Positions 35,513-44,125 of a stretch of 64,000 nucleotides of DNA are shown piece after piece. Source of the stretch: Aestuariivita sp. (GTDB lineage Bacteria; Pseudomonadota; Alphaproteobacteria; Rhodobacterales; Rhodobacteraceae); assembly GCF_021404545.1 (NCBI RefSeq), contig NZ_JAAWWD010000061.1:96001-160000 (forward strand), written 5' to 3'. Under the pieces are notes generated by a model. The model made no database searches, had not been told where the DNA came from, and saw only the letters and a program-made list of their open reading frames with translations. Within the stretch, counting starts at the first letter, position 1. Every line of letters begins with the position of its first letter. The translations under genes were made by a program, and so were the position numbers.

Positions 35513-37468
35513 TCAGGACGTGGCCCGTGCTGTCGCATAGGCGATGAAAAAGTCAAAGCTTGCGGGGTTGGCCATGCTGTCGCGATTCACCACCCGCTCG
35601 GCAGCCTGCCCAAGCAAAAGCTTTTTCACCGGAACTTCAAGTTTCTTGCCCGACAATGTGCGCGGCACCTCCGTGATCTCGACGATCTCATTGGGCACAA
35701 ACCGGGCCGAGACCTGCGACCGGATCGCCGTATTGATCCGCTCTTTCAGCGCGTCGTCCAGCGCGGCACCCGGCGCCGGGACGACAAAGAGCGGCATAAA
35801 GCTCTCGCGGCCCAGAAATTCCAGATCGACGACAAGACTGTCGAGGATCTCGTCCAGGCCTTCGACCGCCTGATAGATCTCGGCCGACCCCAGCCGCAGC
35901 CCCTTGCGATTGATGGTCGCGTCCGACCGGCCATAGATCACGCTGGAGCCATCTTCGGCGATACTGATCCAATCCCCGTGCCGCCAGATGCCCGGATAAT
36001 CGGCGAAATAGCTGTCATGCAGCCGTGTCCCATCCGTATCGCCCCAGAAACACAGCGGCATCGAGGGCAAGGGTTCGGTGCAGACAAGCTCTCCGACTTC
36101 TCCGACCAGGTCATTGCCTGCCGGATCGAAGGACCGCACCGCATTGCCAAGCGCGCGGCACTGCATTTCGCCCGCGCGCACCGGCATGCCGGGATGGCCG
36201 AGCACGAAGGCTCCGGCAAGGTCCGTGCCGCCGGCAATGGGCGCGAGCCATTGATCTGTTTTCACATCCCGGTAGATCCAGTCATAGGCATCCCCCGACA
36301 GCGGCGATCCGGTCGACCCCAGAGACCGCAGCGCGCCCAGATCGACCGCGTCGCGTGGGGTGATCCCGGCCTTCATGCAGCCGCTGAAAAAAGCCGCGCC
36401 CGCGCCGAAATACGTCAACCGCTCCTCCGCGATGAAACGCCAGACGACCGACATGTCGGGATGGTTTACCGCCCCGTCGAACATCGCGACGGCGGCACCC
36501 TGACCCAGCGCAACCCATTGCGACTGCCACATGATCCAGCCCGAAGAGGTCAGCCAGCAATAGCGGTCCCGTGACGACAGATCCATATGCAGCGATTGTT
36601 TGCAGCCCTCAAGAACAACACCGCCATGGCCATGTACGATGGGTTTGGGATTGCCCGTGGTGCCCGAGGAATAGACGATCCAGACCGGGTGTTCGAATGG
36701 AACCTGTTTGGGGGCGAAGGGCACCGTGTCCGTAATCAGCGTGCGCCAGTCGATATGGCCCTCCGGCAGATCACCCACCACCGGCAGCGTGACATGGTAT
36801 TCAACACCCGGCAGACCATCGGCGATCTGCGCCAGCACCGCCCGGCGGTCCACTCTCTGGCCTGCATGGACATAGCCGTCCTGTGCGATCAGCACCTTGG
36901 GTTCGATCTGCTCAAACCGGTCCAGGATCGCCACATGCCCCATATCCGGCGCGCAAAGCGACCAGATCGCCCCAACGCTGGCCGTTGCCAGAAAGGCGAT
37001 CAACGCGGTTTCGGTATTGGGCAGGATCGCGACCACGCGATCCCCCTCGCCCACCCCCATTTCGTGCAACCGCGCGGCGACGCTGGCAACCTGATCGCGC
37101 AGCGCGCCCCAGCTCAGCTCGGACCGGCCAAAGGTCTCGGATTGCACGATCAGCGCGGTTTGATCCTCGCGGCCCTGGGCATGGCGCAGGATGTTTTCGG
37201 CGTAATTCAACCGCCCCCCGGTGCCCCATTCCATGTCGGGCATCTGCCGCTTGACCAACAGGCGCTCGGGCCGGGGGGCGGCGGGGATCTCAAAGAAATC
37301 CCAGATCGCGGTCCAGAACCCGTTGAGGTCGTCGACGCTCCAGCGCCACATGGCGTTGTAATCGGCAAAGCGCAGACCGCGCGTGTCTTCCACAAACCGC
37401 GTGAACTGAGCCATGGTCGATGCGGCATAGCGCTCGGGCGGGGGTGTCCACAAAACGCGCCCGGTCAC
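35513..37468 (-). CDS. acetoacetate-CoA ligase-like AMP-forming synthetase
   Basis: 651 residues from a GTG start at 37466-37468 that forms a GTGA overlap with the serine-hydrolase stop; the frame is open further upstream but inside that gene. Resembles acetoacetyl-CoA synthetases: 'RVLWTPPPERYAASTMAQFT' at the N-terminus, 'YNAMWRWSVDDLNGFWTAIW', the ATP motif 'VYSSGTTGNPKPIVHGHGG' and 'SLGSTGSPLSGDAYDWIY'. The C-terminal 'RTLSGKKLEVPVKKLLLGQA' carries the catalytic Lys. Length (~650) is typical. It would activate acetoacetate or another short 3-keto acid, linking the liv-type uptake system to thiolysis by the thiolase in the same island. Confidence 0.88.
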   Translation of the reverse strand: MTGRVLWTPPPERYAASTMAQFTRFVEDTRGLRFADYNAMWRWSVDDLNGFWTAIWDFFEIPAAPRPERLLVKRQMPDMEWGTGGRLNYAENILRHAQGREDQTALIVQSETFGRSELSWGALRDQVASVAARLHEMGVGEGDRVVAILPNTETALIAFLATASVGAIWSLCAPDMGHVAILDRFEQIEPKVLIAQDGYVHAGQRVDRRAVLAQIADGLPGVEYHVTLPVVGDLPEGHIDWRTLITDTVPFAPKQVPFEHPVWIVYSSGTTGNPKPIVHGHGGVVLEGCKQSLHMDLSSRDRYCWLTSSGWIMWQSQWVALGQGAAVAMFDGAVNHPDMSVVWRFIAEERLTYFGAGAAFFSGCMKAGITPRDAVDLGALRSLGSTGSPLSGDAYDWIYRDVKTDQWLAPIAGGTDLAGAFVLGHPGMPVRAGEMQCRALGNAVRSFDPAGNDLVGEVGELVCTEPLPSMPLCFWGDTDGTRLHDSYFADYPGIWRHGDWISIAEDGSSVIYGRSDATINRKGLRLGSAEIYQAVEGLDEILDSLVVDLEFLGRESFMPLFVVPAPGAALDDALKERINTAIRSQVSARFVPNEIVEITEVPRTLSGKKLEVPVKKLLLGQAAERVVNRDSMANPASFDFFIAYATARATS

Positions 37469-38676
37469 AGCAACGCCCCCTGCACCAGGGCCTTGAGCTC
37501 GGAGCGGGAGGGATAGGACGAGCTGGGCGAAAGCTGTGTGAAAAAGACCACGCACAGATCCTGCGCCCGGTCCACCCAGAAAAACGTCGACGCCATACCG
37601 CCCCAGGAGTAATCCCCGACCGAGCCCGGCACGCGCGCGCGCGCCGGGTCCAGCACGACCGCCCCGCCGATGCCAAAGCCCATGCCCTCCATCGGTTGTT
37701 CGGCAAAGCTGTCGGGACCCATCGATGCGATGTCGCCCGCCAGATGGTTGCGCATCATGAACGCCAGCGTTGCCGGTGACAAAAGACCCGCCCCACCGGC
37801 GCGCAGCATCTCTGCAAACTTCACATAGTCGTCGATTGTCCCGACCAGCCCGCCGCCGCCGGACTGCATCCGGCTGTCCAGAAACGGGCTGTCGGTCGCG
37901 CCATCGGCCTGCCGCAGCGTCTCATCGCCCTGGGCGCGCGCGTTCAGATCAAAGCTGTCCCCCGCCAGCGGGGTATAGAGCGCCGCAAACCGCGCGCGCG
38001 CGGTCGGCGGAACGGCAAAGCGGGTCTCCGACATGCCCAGCGGATCGAGCAGTTCGTCCACAACAAACTGGCCCAGATCCTGGCCGGTGATCACCTCGAT
38101 AACCCGTCCGATGATGTCGATGCCGACAGAATACTCCCAGCGTGTGCCGGGCCGAAAGGCCAGCGGAAGCCGGGCGACCGCATCGGCGACATCGGCCAGA
38201 CGGCGCGCGCCAGGGCCAAAGTCGAGCTTGCCGTCGCGCATCGCTTCCGGCACCGGCCCTGTGTTGAACGAATAGCTCAGCCCGGAGGTATGGGTCAGTA
38301 TCTGGTGCAGGCTGGGCGGCGCACAGGGCTCGGTCTGCGCCAGATCGGAGGCACCGGGGATCAGACAACGCGCATCGCCAAACCCTGGGATGAAGTCCGA
38401 GACCGGCACGTCGAGATGGACCAGACCGCGCTCGACCAACATCATAAGCGCGGCCGAGGTCACCGGCTTGGTCATCGAATAGATCCGCGCCACGGTATCG
38501 CGCGACCAGGGCTGCCTCGCCTCGATATCGCGCAGCCCGCAATCGTGATAGAAAACCTCCTGCCCGCCCTGAGCGATCAGCACCGAGGCGCCGGGATATC
38601 GGCGCGCATCCACATATCGCTGCATCCACAGTTTGATCCGTGCGAGCCTTTCAGCGTCAAGCGTTCCCATCGCCAT
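37465..38676 (-). CDS. serine hydrolase, class C beta-lactamase/esterase fold
   Basis: 403 residues. Penicillin-binding/EstB-like hydrolase: the nucleophile SxxK motif is 'YSMTKPVTSAALMMLVERGL' (Ser near residue 68), the Tyr motif is 'WEYSVGIDIIGRVIEV', and 'GWGG'-like 'YSWGGMASTFFWVDR' sits in the C-terminal third. No signal peptide, so a cytoplasmic esterase or lactonase is more likely than a cell-wall enzyme. It overlaps the livF stop (TGATG) and the next gene (GTGA), so it is part of the transport operon; it may open an ester or lactone after uptake. Confidence 0.88.
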   Translation of the reverse strand: MAMGTLDAERLARIKLWMQRYVDARRYPGASVLIAQGGQEVFYHDCGLRDIEARQPWSRDTVARIYSMTKPVTSAALMMLVERGLVHLDVPVSDFIPGFGDARCLIPGASDLAQTEPCAPPSLHQILTHTSGLSYSFNTGPVPEAMRDGKLDFGPGARRLADVADAVARLPLAFRPGTRWEYSVGIDIIGRVIEVITGQDLGQFVVDELLDPLGMSETRFAVPPTARARFAALYTPLAGDSFDLNARAQGDETLRQADGATDSPFLDSRMQSGGGGLVGTIDDYVKFAEMLRAGGAGLLSPATLAFMMRNHLAGDIASMGPDSFAEQPMEGMGFGIGGAVVLDPARARVPGSVGDYSWGGMASTFFWVDRAQDLCVVFFTQLSPSSSYPSRSELKALVQGALL

Positions 38677-39377
38677 CAGACCTCAAGCCATTCGCGACGC
38701 ACCTCATCGGCGGCTTTGAGGTCCGCAGGGGTGCCTTCAAAGACGATCTGCCCGTGCCCCATGACATAGACCCTGTGCGCGATATCGAGCGCGATAGAGA
38801 GCTTTTGTTCCACCAGCAGTGTGGAGATACCGCGCTTGGCGATTTCCTGAAGCACCTGTGCCACCTTCTGCACCATCTGCGGCGACAACCCTTCGGTCGG
38901 TTCGTCGATCATGACGAAGTCCGGGTCGCCCATCAGCGTGCGGCACATGGTCAGCATCTGCTGTTCACCGCCAGACAGGACCGAGGCTTCGACATCCGCG
39001 CGCTGATTGAGATTTTCGAACATCTCGAACATGGCCTGCATCGACCACCGCCCCGCGCCATCCTTCTGCCCGGGCTTGAGGCCCAGCGTCAGGTTCTGCC
39101 GCGTGGTCAGCCCTGGAAAGATATCGCGGTTTTCCGGCACATAGCCGACGCCCATATTGGCAATCTCGAACGCTTTGCGGCCCGCGATCTCCTCGCCCTT
39201 GAATTTCACCGATCCGATCGGTGTCACCTCACCCATGATGGCCTTGCAGGTGGTCGACCGGCCCACCCCGTTGCGGCCCAGCAGGGCCACGATCTCCCCC
39301 TCCTTGACGGTCATATTCACACCCTGAAGGATGTGCGACTTGCCGTAATAGGCATGCATGTCGGTCACTTCGATCAC
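38676..39377 (-). CDS. livF: branched-chain-type ABC transporter ATP-binding protein (LivF class)
   Basis: 233 residues. ATPase of a Liv-type importer. Walker A is 'GRNGVGRST' near residues 34-42, with Arg where Lys is usual. The signature motif is 'LSGGEQQM', Walker B 'PDFVMIDEPTEG', and the switch His is absent as a plain H-loop ('LLVEQKLSIAL', typical for LivF with VEQ). ATGA overlap with livG. The Arg substitution appears in some LivF-like proteins and need not abolish function, as the partner LivG has a normal P-loop. Confidence 0.92.
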   Translation of the reverse strand: MIEVTDMHAYYGKSHILQGVNMTVKEGEIVALLGRNGVGRSTTCKAIMGEVTPIGSVKFKGEEIAGRKAFEIANMGVGYVPENRDIFPGLTTRQNLTLGLKPGQKDGAGRWSMQAMFEMFENLNQRADVEASVLSGGEQQMLTMCRTLMGDPDFVMIDEPTEGLSPQMVQKVAQVLQEIAKRGISTLLVEQKLSIALDIAHRVYVMGHGQIVFEGTPADLKAADEVRREWLEV

Positions 39378-40135
39378 TGTTCGGTCTCCAACGCCTCGCC
39401 AAGATAGGCTTCCTGCACCCTGGGATCGCCGCGCACATCGGCGGGCTTGCCCGTCGCGATGATCTCGCCATAAACCAGCACGCTGATCCGGTCGGCAAGG
39501 TTAAAGACCACGCCCATGTCATGCTCGACCATCACCAGCGTCTTGCCTTCGGTGACCTTGAGGATCAGCTCGGTGATGTAATCGGTCTCGGAATGGCTCA
39601 TCCCGGCCGTGGGCTCATCGAGCATGATCACATCGGCCCCGCCCGCGATGGTGATCCCGATCTCAAGCGCGCGCTGCTCGGCATAAGACAGTGTCCCGGC
39701 GGGCAGGTCGCGCCGCTCCGAGAGGTTGATCTGATCGAGGATCGCATCGGTGCTCTCGGTCAGCTGCCGCGATCGGTTCACGAGGTTCCAGAACGAATAC
39801 CTGTACCCCTGCGCCCACAACAGTGCGCAGCGCACGTTTTCAAAGACGGTCATGCGGGGAAAGATATTGGTGATCTGAAACGACCGGCTGAGCCCCTTGC
39901 GGTTGATCTGAAAGGGCTGCAACCCGCTCAGATCCTCGCCATGAAGCCTGACCTTGCCCTCCGTTGGCGCAAACCGCGCCGTGATCAGGTTAAAGAGCGT
40001 GGATTTGCCTGCCCCGTTAGGGCCGATCACAGCGTGGCGCTCCCCGCGTCCGATTTCCAGATCGACCCCCCGGATGATCTCGGCCTTGCCAAAGCTTTTC
40101 TTGAGCCCTTCGAGCTGCAGTGCAGGAACGCTCAT
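39374..40135 (-). CDS. livG: branched-chain-type ABC transporter ATP-binding protein (LivG class)
   Basis: 253 residues from the ATG at 40133-40135 (ATGA overlap with livM stop); the longer open frame upstream lies out of frame within livM. Walker A 'GPNGAGKST' near residue 38, signature 'LSYAEQRALEIGITIAGGAD' (LSYAEQ instead of LSGGQ, common in LivG), Walker B 'VIMLDEPTAGMS' and the H-loop 'VMVEHDMGVVFNLADRISVL'. Pairs with LivF to drive the LivHM permease. Confidence 0.94.
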   Translation of the reverse strand: MSVPALQLEGLKKSFGKAEIIRGVDLEIGRGERHAVIGPNGAGKSTLFNLITARFAPTEGKVRLHGEDLSGLQPFQINRKGLSRSFQITNIFPRMTVFENVRCALLWAQGYRYSFWNLVNRSRQLTESTDAILDQINLSERRDLPAGTLSYAEQRALEIGITIAGGADVIMLDEPTAGMSHSETDYITELILKVTEGKTLVMVEHDMGVVFNLADRISVLVYGEIIATGKPADVRGDPRVQEAYLGEALETEQ

Positions 40136-41460
40136 GACCGATCTCCCGCAGTGTTGGCCTCGTTCCAGGCGTCGCGCAAGGCCGGGGTCGTGGCCCGGGC
40201 AATGCCCAGACCGATCAGCGCAATAGCCGCGGCAATGACCCATGGCAGGATCGCGTGGCTGTCGAACGGGATCCAAAAGAGCGTCATCTGCGTGTCGCCT
40301 GTCGCCGCGTGCCGGACATGAAAGGTCATCTCGACCAACGCGCAGAGCCCAAGGGTCCCGATCGCCGCCGGGATCAACGTCCTGATATAGGGCCGCACCA
40401 GATACCCCGCCTTGCCCAGCTTGAACGCCGGGACATGCATCATCATCAGACCGGCCAGGCCGCCGGGAAAGAACATCACCGTCGCCACAAACAGCGTGCC
40501 TGCGTAAAACGCCCAAAGATCGGTTTCCAGCGACAGCACCGTCTGCACCAGGGTAAAGACGATGGCGCCGATGATCGGTCCGAAGAAAAAGCCGACCCCG
40601 CCCAGGAACGTCACCAGCAGGATAATGCCGGATGAGGCCGTGTTGAGGTTCTCTTCGGTCAGGATCTCATAGTTGATGGCGAAAAGCCCGCCCGCGATGC
40701 CCGCAAAAAAGCCCGACGCGACAAAGCTGTAGAACCTGACCCAACGCGCGGAATACCCCAGGAACTCGGCCCGTTCGGGGTTGTCGCGCACCGCGTTGGC
40801 CATCCGGCCCACGGGCGTGCGCGACCACAGATACATCAGCGCCGCCGACACAATCACCCAGAACGAGATCAGGTAATAGACGTCGATCTGTTGCAGAAAC
40901 TCATTGCCAAAAAACGGCATCGCATAGGTTCTGTCGCCGGAAATCCCTTCCTCACCGCCAAAAAACGCCACCACGATCACCGACGAGGCCGCGATCAACT
41001 CTCCCACGCCCAGGGAAATCATCGCAAAGACGGTTCCGGCCGAGCGTGTCGAAAAGCTGCCGACGATCAGCGCCAGACCCATGCCGAAAAGGCCGCCAAA
41101 GATCGGCAGCACCGGCAGGGGAAAGCTGGCAAAGAAATCGGACGCGTTCATGATATGCATGCAGGCAAATCCGCCCACCCCGGCATAGACCGCATGGCCG
41201 AACGACAGCATGCCGCCCTGGCCCAAAAGCATGTTATAGGCCAGCGCGAAGATCACCGTGATCCACATCTGGTTCATGATGGTCAGCGCCGAATTGGACG
41301 TAAAGACGAAAGGCAGGATCGCCAGCAGCACTGCCCCGATCAGCCAGGGCGTCAGCGTCAGGGTCATCGACCCTGCGCCCATCCGCTGGGCAGGTTTGCT
41401 CGGGTCGGTGGTGATCTGCTCCTTGGAGCGCGCGGGATCTTTCACGTTCGTATCGGTCAT
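40132..41460 (-). CDS. livM: branched-chain-type ABC transporter permease (LivM class)
   Basis: 442 residues. Multi-span inner-membrane permease with the LivM core: 'NMLLGQGGMLSFGHAVYAGV' near residues 80-100 and 'RDNPERAEFLGYSARWVRFY' in the coupling region. About ten hydrophobic segments are visible. The ~35-residue hydrophilic N-terminus and the long C-terminal part after 'GGLAGLMMMHVPAFKLGKAG', with two further spans, make it longer than the typical ~320-360 residues. Coupled by ATGA to livG and overlapping livH. Confidence 0.93.
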   Translation of the reverse strand: MTDTNVKDPARSKEQITTDPSKPAQRMGAGSMTLTLTPWLIGAVLLAILPFVFTSNSALTIMNQMWITVIFALAYNMLLGQGGMLSFGHAVYAGVGGFACMHIMNASDFFASFPLPVLPIFGGLFGMGLALIVGSFSTRSAGTVFAMISLGVGELIAASSVIVVAFFGGEEGISGDRTYAMPFFGNEFLQQIDVYYLISFWVIVSAALMYLWSRTPVGRMANAVRDNPERAEFLGYSARWVRFYSFVASGFFAGIAGGLFAINYEILTEENLNTASSGIILLVTFLGGVGFFFGPIIGAIVFTLVQTVLSLETDLWAFYAGTLFVATVMFFPGGLAGLMMMHVPAFKLGKAGYLVRPYIRTLIPAAIGTLGLCALVEMTFHVRHAATGDTQMTLFWIPFDSHAILPWVIAAAIALIGLGIARATTPALRDAWNEANTAGDRS

Positions 41461-42413
41461 GACTGCCGCTTTCCGAACAGACCCTGCGGGCGAAAGATCA
41501 GGATCATCACCATCAGGATATAGGGCAGAATATCGGCGATCTGCGGACTGGTCACCGTCCAGAGATCGCGAAACGCGCTGGTATCAAGGTCGGCCGGGCT
41601 GGGAATGCCGATCCCGTTCAGAATATCGGACATCGCAATGTTGTAGGATTTCGCGAAGGTCGTGATCCACCCGATCAGAAGCGAGGCCACCAGCGCCCCC
41701 CAAAGCGATCCCAACCCGCCGATCACGATCGTCACGAACACGATGGATCCCAGCACAAAGGCCATGCCGGGAAAGGTGCCCAGAACCGGCCCCGCGATCA
41801 CGCCGGCAACCCCTGCAAGGGCTGTTCCCACGCCGAAGACACCCATGAAGATCAGCGGCACGTTATGCCCCAGCGCCTCGACCGTGCGCGGATAGCTCAG
41901 CGCGGCCTGGATGATCATGCCGACCCGGGTTCTGGTCAGGATGTACAGCAACCCGATAAAGATCGCGATCGAGATGAAGATCATGAAAATCTTGTAGGCG
42001 GGGATGGAGTTGCCCGCGATCGCGAAGGCGGTGAAGTTCAGGACATCGGGAACCGAATAGGGCATCTGGTTCTTGCCCCAGATGAACTGCACCAGCTCTT
42101 CGATCAGCAAGGCAAGACCAAAGGTAAAGATCAGCTCAGGCACATGCCCATACTGATGAACGCGCCTCAGCCCATAGCGTTCGACGCCGGCCCCCATGAT
42201 CCCGACGATCAGCGGCGCGATCAGCAGCCCCATCCAGAACCCCAGCGCAATGCTGATCTGATAGGCGAAATAGGCGCCCAGCATATAAAAACTGGCATGC
42301 GCGAAATTCAGCACACCCATCATGGAAAAGATAAGCGTCAGGCCCGCGGAAAGCATGAACAAGAGCAGTCCGGTCACAAGCCCGTCGATGAGATTGACGA
42401 GGATGAGTTCCAT
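41457..42413 (-). CDS. livH: branched-chain-type ABC transporter permease (LivH class)
   Basis: 318 residues. Inner-membrane permease with the LivH hallmark near the N-terminus 'DGLVTGLLLFMLSAGLTLIF' followed by 'SMMGVLNFAHASFYMLGAYF', and the coupling loop 'ALGHNVPLIFMGVFGVGTAL'. About eight to nine spans. Starts ~100 nt after livJ, the gap containing a strong hairpin, and ends in an ATGA overlap with livM. Confidence 0.94.
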   Translation of the reverse strand: MELILVNLIDGLVTGLLLFMLSAGLTLIFSMMGVLNFAHASFYMLGAYFAYQISIALGFWMGLLIAPLIVGIMGAGVERYGLRRVHQYGHVPELIFTFGLALLIEELVQFIWGKNQMPYSVPDVLNFTAFAIAGNSIPAYKIFMIFISIAIFIGLLYILTRTRVGMIIQAALSYPRTVEALGHNVPLIFMGVFGVGTALAGVAGVIAGPVLGTFPGMAFVLGSIVFVTIVIGGLGSLWGALVASLLIGWITTFAKSYNIAMSDILNGIGIPSPADLDTSAFRDLWTVTSPQIADILPYILMVMILIFRPQGLFGKRQS

Positions 42414-42451
42414 AGGTCCCCCCAGAGGGTTAGCGGATAACAGAATTGGGT

Positions 42452-42480
42452 GGCCCGTCCCATCACCCGCGGGACAGGCC
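42452..42480 (-). other. intercistronic hairpin between livJ and livH
   Basis: GGCC plus GTCCC (42452-42461) pairs with GGGAC plus GGCC (42471-42480) with one C-A mismatch and a ~9-nt loop. No T run follows on the minus strand, so it is more likely to stabilise the livJ message or reduce read-through than to terminate fully. Such hairpins commonly follow the binding-protein gene of ABC operons. Confidence 0.5.
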
Positions 42481-42514
42481 GATCAGATGACCCTGTTCAG
42501 AACGGTCCCATGAC

Positions 42515-43759
42515 TCAGGGGCGTTTCATCTGACAGGTTGTGGGGCTGTCCATCGACGCCATCTCGATCCGTTTCATCGAACGCACACCGTAATCAGACC
42601 CGTCATAGGTGAAGGTGATCCCCTCGTCGGTATGCTCCTGGATATGGATATCCTGGATCGCCTGGTGGTCTTCTTCGCGCATGAACACCTTGCCGCCCCA
42701 GATCGACTCGTACTCCATCCCTGCCAACTCATAGGCAACCTTGACGACGTCATCGGCAGTGCCTGCCGCCTCGATGGCCTGTGCCAGCATCCCGATGGTG
42801 TTAGAGATCCGCGACTGATCGATATTGCCATCGGGGTACTTGGCCTTGAACGCCTGGTAATAGGCGGCTGCCTCGTCCGTGGGCGGCGGGTTGATCTGCC
42901 CTTCGCTCACCAGACGGATCGCGCCCTTGCCTGTTTCGCCGAAAGCCGCCGTGATGCCGGAACCGGCCGCGTAATAGGTATAGATCGGCCCGTCGAACCC
43001 GTTTTCGATGATCGACTTGCCAAGGCCCAGCATATCCGCCCCCCAATTGCCGGTGATCACCGCATCCGCACCCGAGGCGACAATCTTGCGGCTATATGGG
43101 GTGAAATCCTTGACCTTGCCGATCGGGTGCAGTTCATCCCCGACGACCTCGATATCGGGGCGTTTTTCGCTCAGGAACCGGTTGGCCGCAGCCGAGACCG
43201 CCTTGCCAAAGGAATAGTCCTGGCCGATGATATAGATCCGCTCGATCTCCTGGTTGGAGGCAATCGAGTCGGTGATCGCATCCATCTTGATATCGGCATT
43301 GGCGTCAAAGCGGAAATGCCAGAAATTGCACTTGTCATTGGTCAGCGCCGGATCCACGGCGGCATAGTTCAAGAACAAAACCCGGTCATCGGGGTTGCGG
43401 CGGTTGTGCTTGTCGATGGCCTCGGTCAGTGCGTTGGCCACGCCGGACGAATTGCCCTGGGTGATAAACCGGATGCCCTGGTCAATGGCGACCTGCAACT
43501 GGATCAGCGATTCCTTGGGGCTGATCTTGTTGTCGAAACCGACGACCTCGAACGTTTGTCCTCCCAGAACGCCGCCCTGCTGGTTGACCATATAGTCGGC
43601 CGCGAATTCAAACTGGTGCAGCCCGTTTGTGCCCGTGCTGGCGAAGGGCCCCGACAGGGGGTCGATGAAGGCGATTTTGATGTCCGCGGCAAAAGCGGAT
43701 GCCGCGCCGACAATCAACGAAAGCGCGGAAACCGCGCCGAGTTTGACGATCTTTTTCAT
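42515..43759 (-). CDS. livJ: periplasmic substrate-binding protein of a Liv-type ABC transporter
   Basis: 414 residues. Begins with a Sec signal peptide, MKKIVKLGAVSALSLIVGAA, with cleavage expected after 'SAFA'. The mature part starts 'DIKIAFIDPLSGPFASTGTN' and has the Leu/Ile/Val-binding-protein fold ('GNSSGVANALTEAIDKHNRR', 'YIIGQDYSFGKAVSAAANRF', 'TYYAAGSGITAAFGETGKGA'). The ligand is probably a carboxylic acid used by the surrounding catabolic genes rather than an amino acid, but this cannot be read from sequence. First gene of the minus-strand operon, with AGGGAGGA as ribosome binding site. Confidence 0.93.
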   Translation of the reverse strand: MKKIVKLGAVSALSLIVGAASAFAADIKIAFIDPLSGPFASTGTNGLHQFEFAADYMVNQQGGVLGGQTFEVVGFDNKISPKESLIQLQVAIDQGIRFITQGNSSGVANALTEAIDKHNRRNPDDRVLFLNYAAVDPALTNDKCNFWHFRFDANADIKMDAITDSIASNQEIERIYIIGQDYSFGKAVSAAANRFLSEKRPDIEVVGDELHPIGKVKDFTPYSRKIVASGADAVITGNWGADMLGLGKSIIENGFDGPIYTYYAAGSGITAAFGETGKGAIRLVSEGQINPPPTDEAAAYYQAFKAKYPDGNIDQSRISNTIGMLAQAIEAAGTADDVVKVAYELAGMEYESIWGGKVFMREEDHQAIQDIHIQEHTDEGITFTYDGSDYGVRSMKRIEMASMDSPTTCQMKRP

Positions 43760-43976
43760 GTAGTCCTCCCTAGAATCAGCCGCGCCCGATTAGTTGATTT
43801 TTGGGTCGTCAGCTGCCCAGAAAGAGTTGCATACCCCCTGCTAAAGTCAAGAGTTCAGACACGGCAGGCCCCAGCGTCATTTCCGGCGGATTGAGTGAGA
43901 CTTTATTGGCTGATTGCGCGCATAACCGCCGGCGGGAATTCGCTGATCAATTCTTAAGTATTTGTTTTATAATAAA

Positions 43977-44004
43977 TTTTTATGAGATAGACTCAGGGTT
44001 GCAA
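43977..44004 (-). promoter_or_regulatory. candidate promoter of the livJ operon
   Basis: On the minus strand, TTGCAA (44004-43999) and TAAAAA (43982-43977) are 16 bp apart, within a markedly AT-rich stretch (43950-43985) that contrasts with the GC-rich surroundings. It would give a leader of about 210 nt before livJ. The call is weak because neither box is a close match. Confidence 0.3.
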
Positions 44005-44012
44005 AGGCGCGT

Positions 44013-44027
44013 AATCCAAATTGGATT
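44013..44027. promoter_or_regulatory. perfect palindrome upstream of the livJ promoter candidate
   Basis: AATCCAA (44013-44019) and TTGGATT (44021-44027) are exact inverted repeats around a single A, placed about 9 bp upstream of the candidate -35 of the livJ operon. It differs from the TTCCGC-type palindromes and could be the site of a second regulator. Confidence 0.35.
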
Positions 44028-44053
44028 TGAAAGAACCCGCGAGGACACACTCG

Positions 44054-44079
44054 AAAAAATCCACCGGAGATTTTCCGGT
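44054..44079 (-). terminator. intrinsic terminator after the iclR operon
   Basis: On the minus strand ACCGGA (44079-44074) pairs with TCCGGT (44068-44063) around a 5-nt loop, followed after GGA by six T (44059-44054). It lies 47 nt beyond the IclR stop and would end the long minus-strand operon before livJ. Confidence 0.75.
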
Positions 44080-44092
44080 TGTCACAGGAATC

Positions 44093-44109
44093 GTTCCGCT
44101 GTGCGGAAC
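44093..44109. promoter_or_regulatory. candidate IclR-family operator (best copy)
   Basis: GTTCCGC (44093-44099) and GCGGAAC (44103-44109) form a perfect 7-bp inverted repeat with a TGT spacer; an extra GGAA half-site lies at 44087-44090. Closely related palindromes lie at 27442-27458 and 52224-52240. It is downstream of iclR and about 335 bp upstream of the livJ ATG, about 90 bp upstream of the livJ promoter candidate. As RNA it would also fold into a hairpin, but recurrence at two other promoters favours a DNA site. Confidence 0.55.
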
Positions 44110-44125
44110 AGATCACCGCGCCGAT

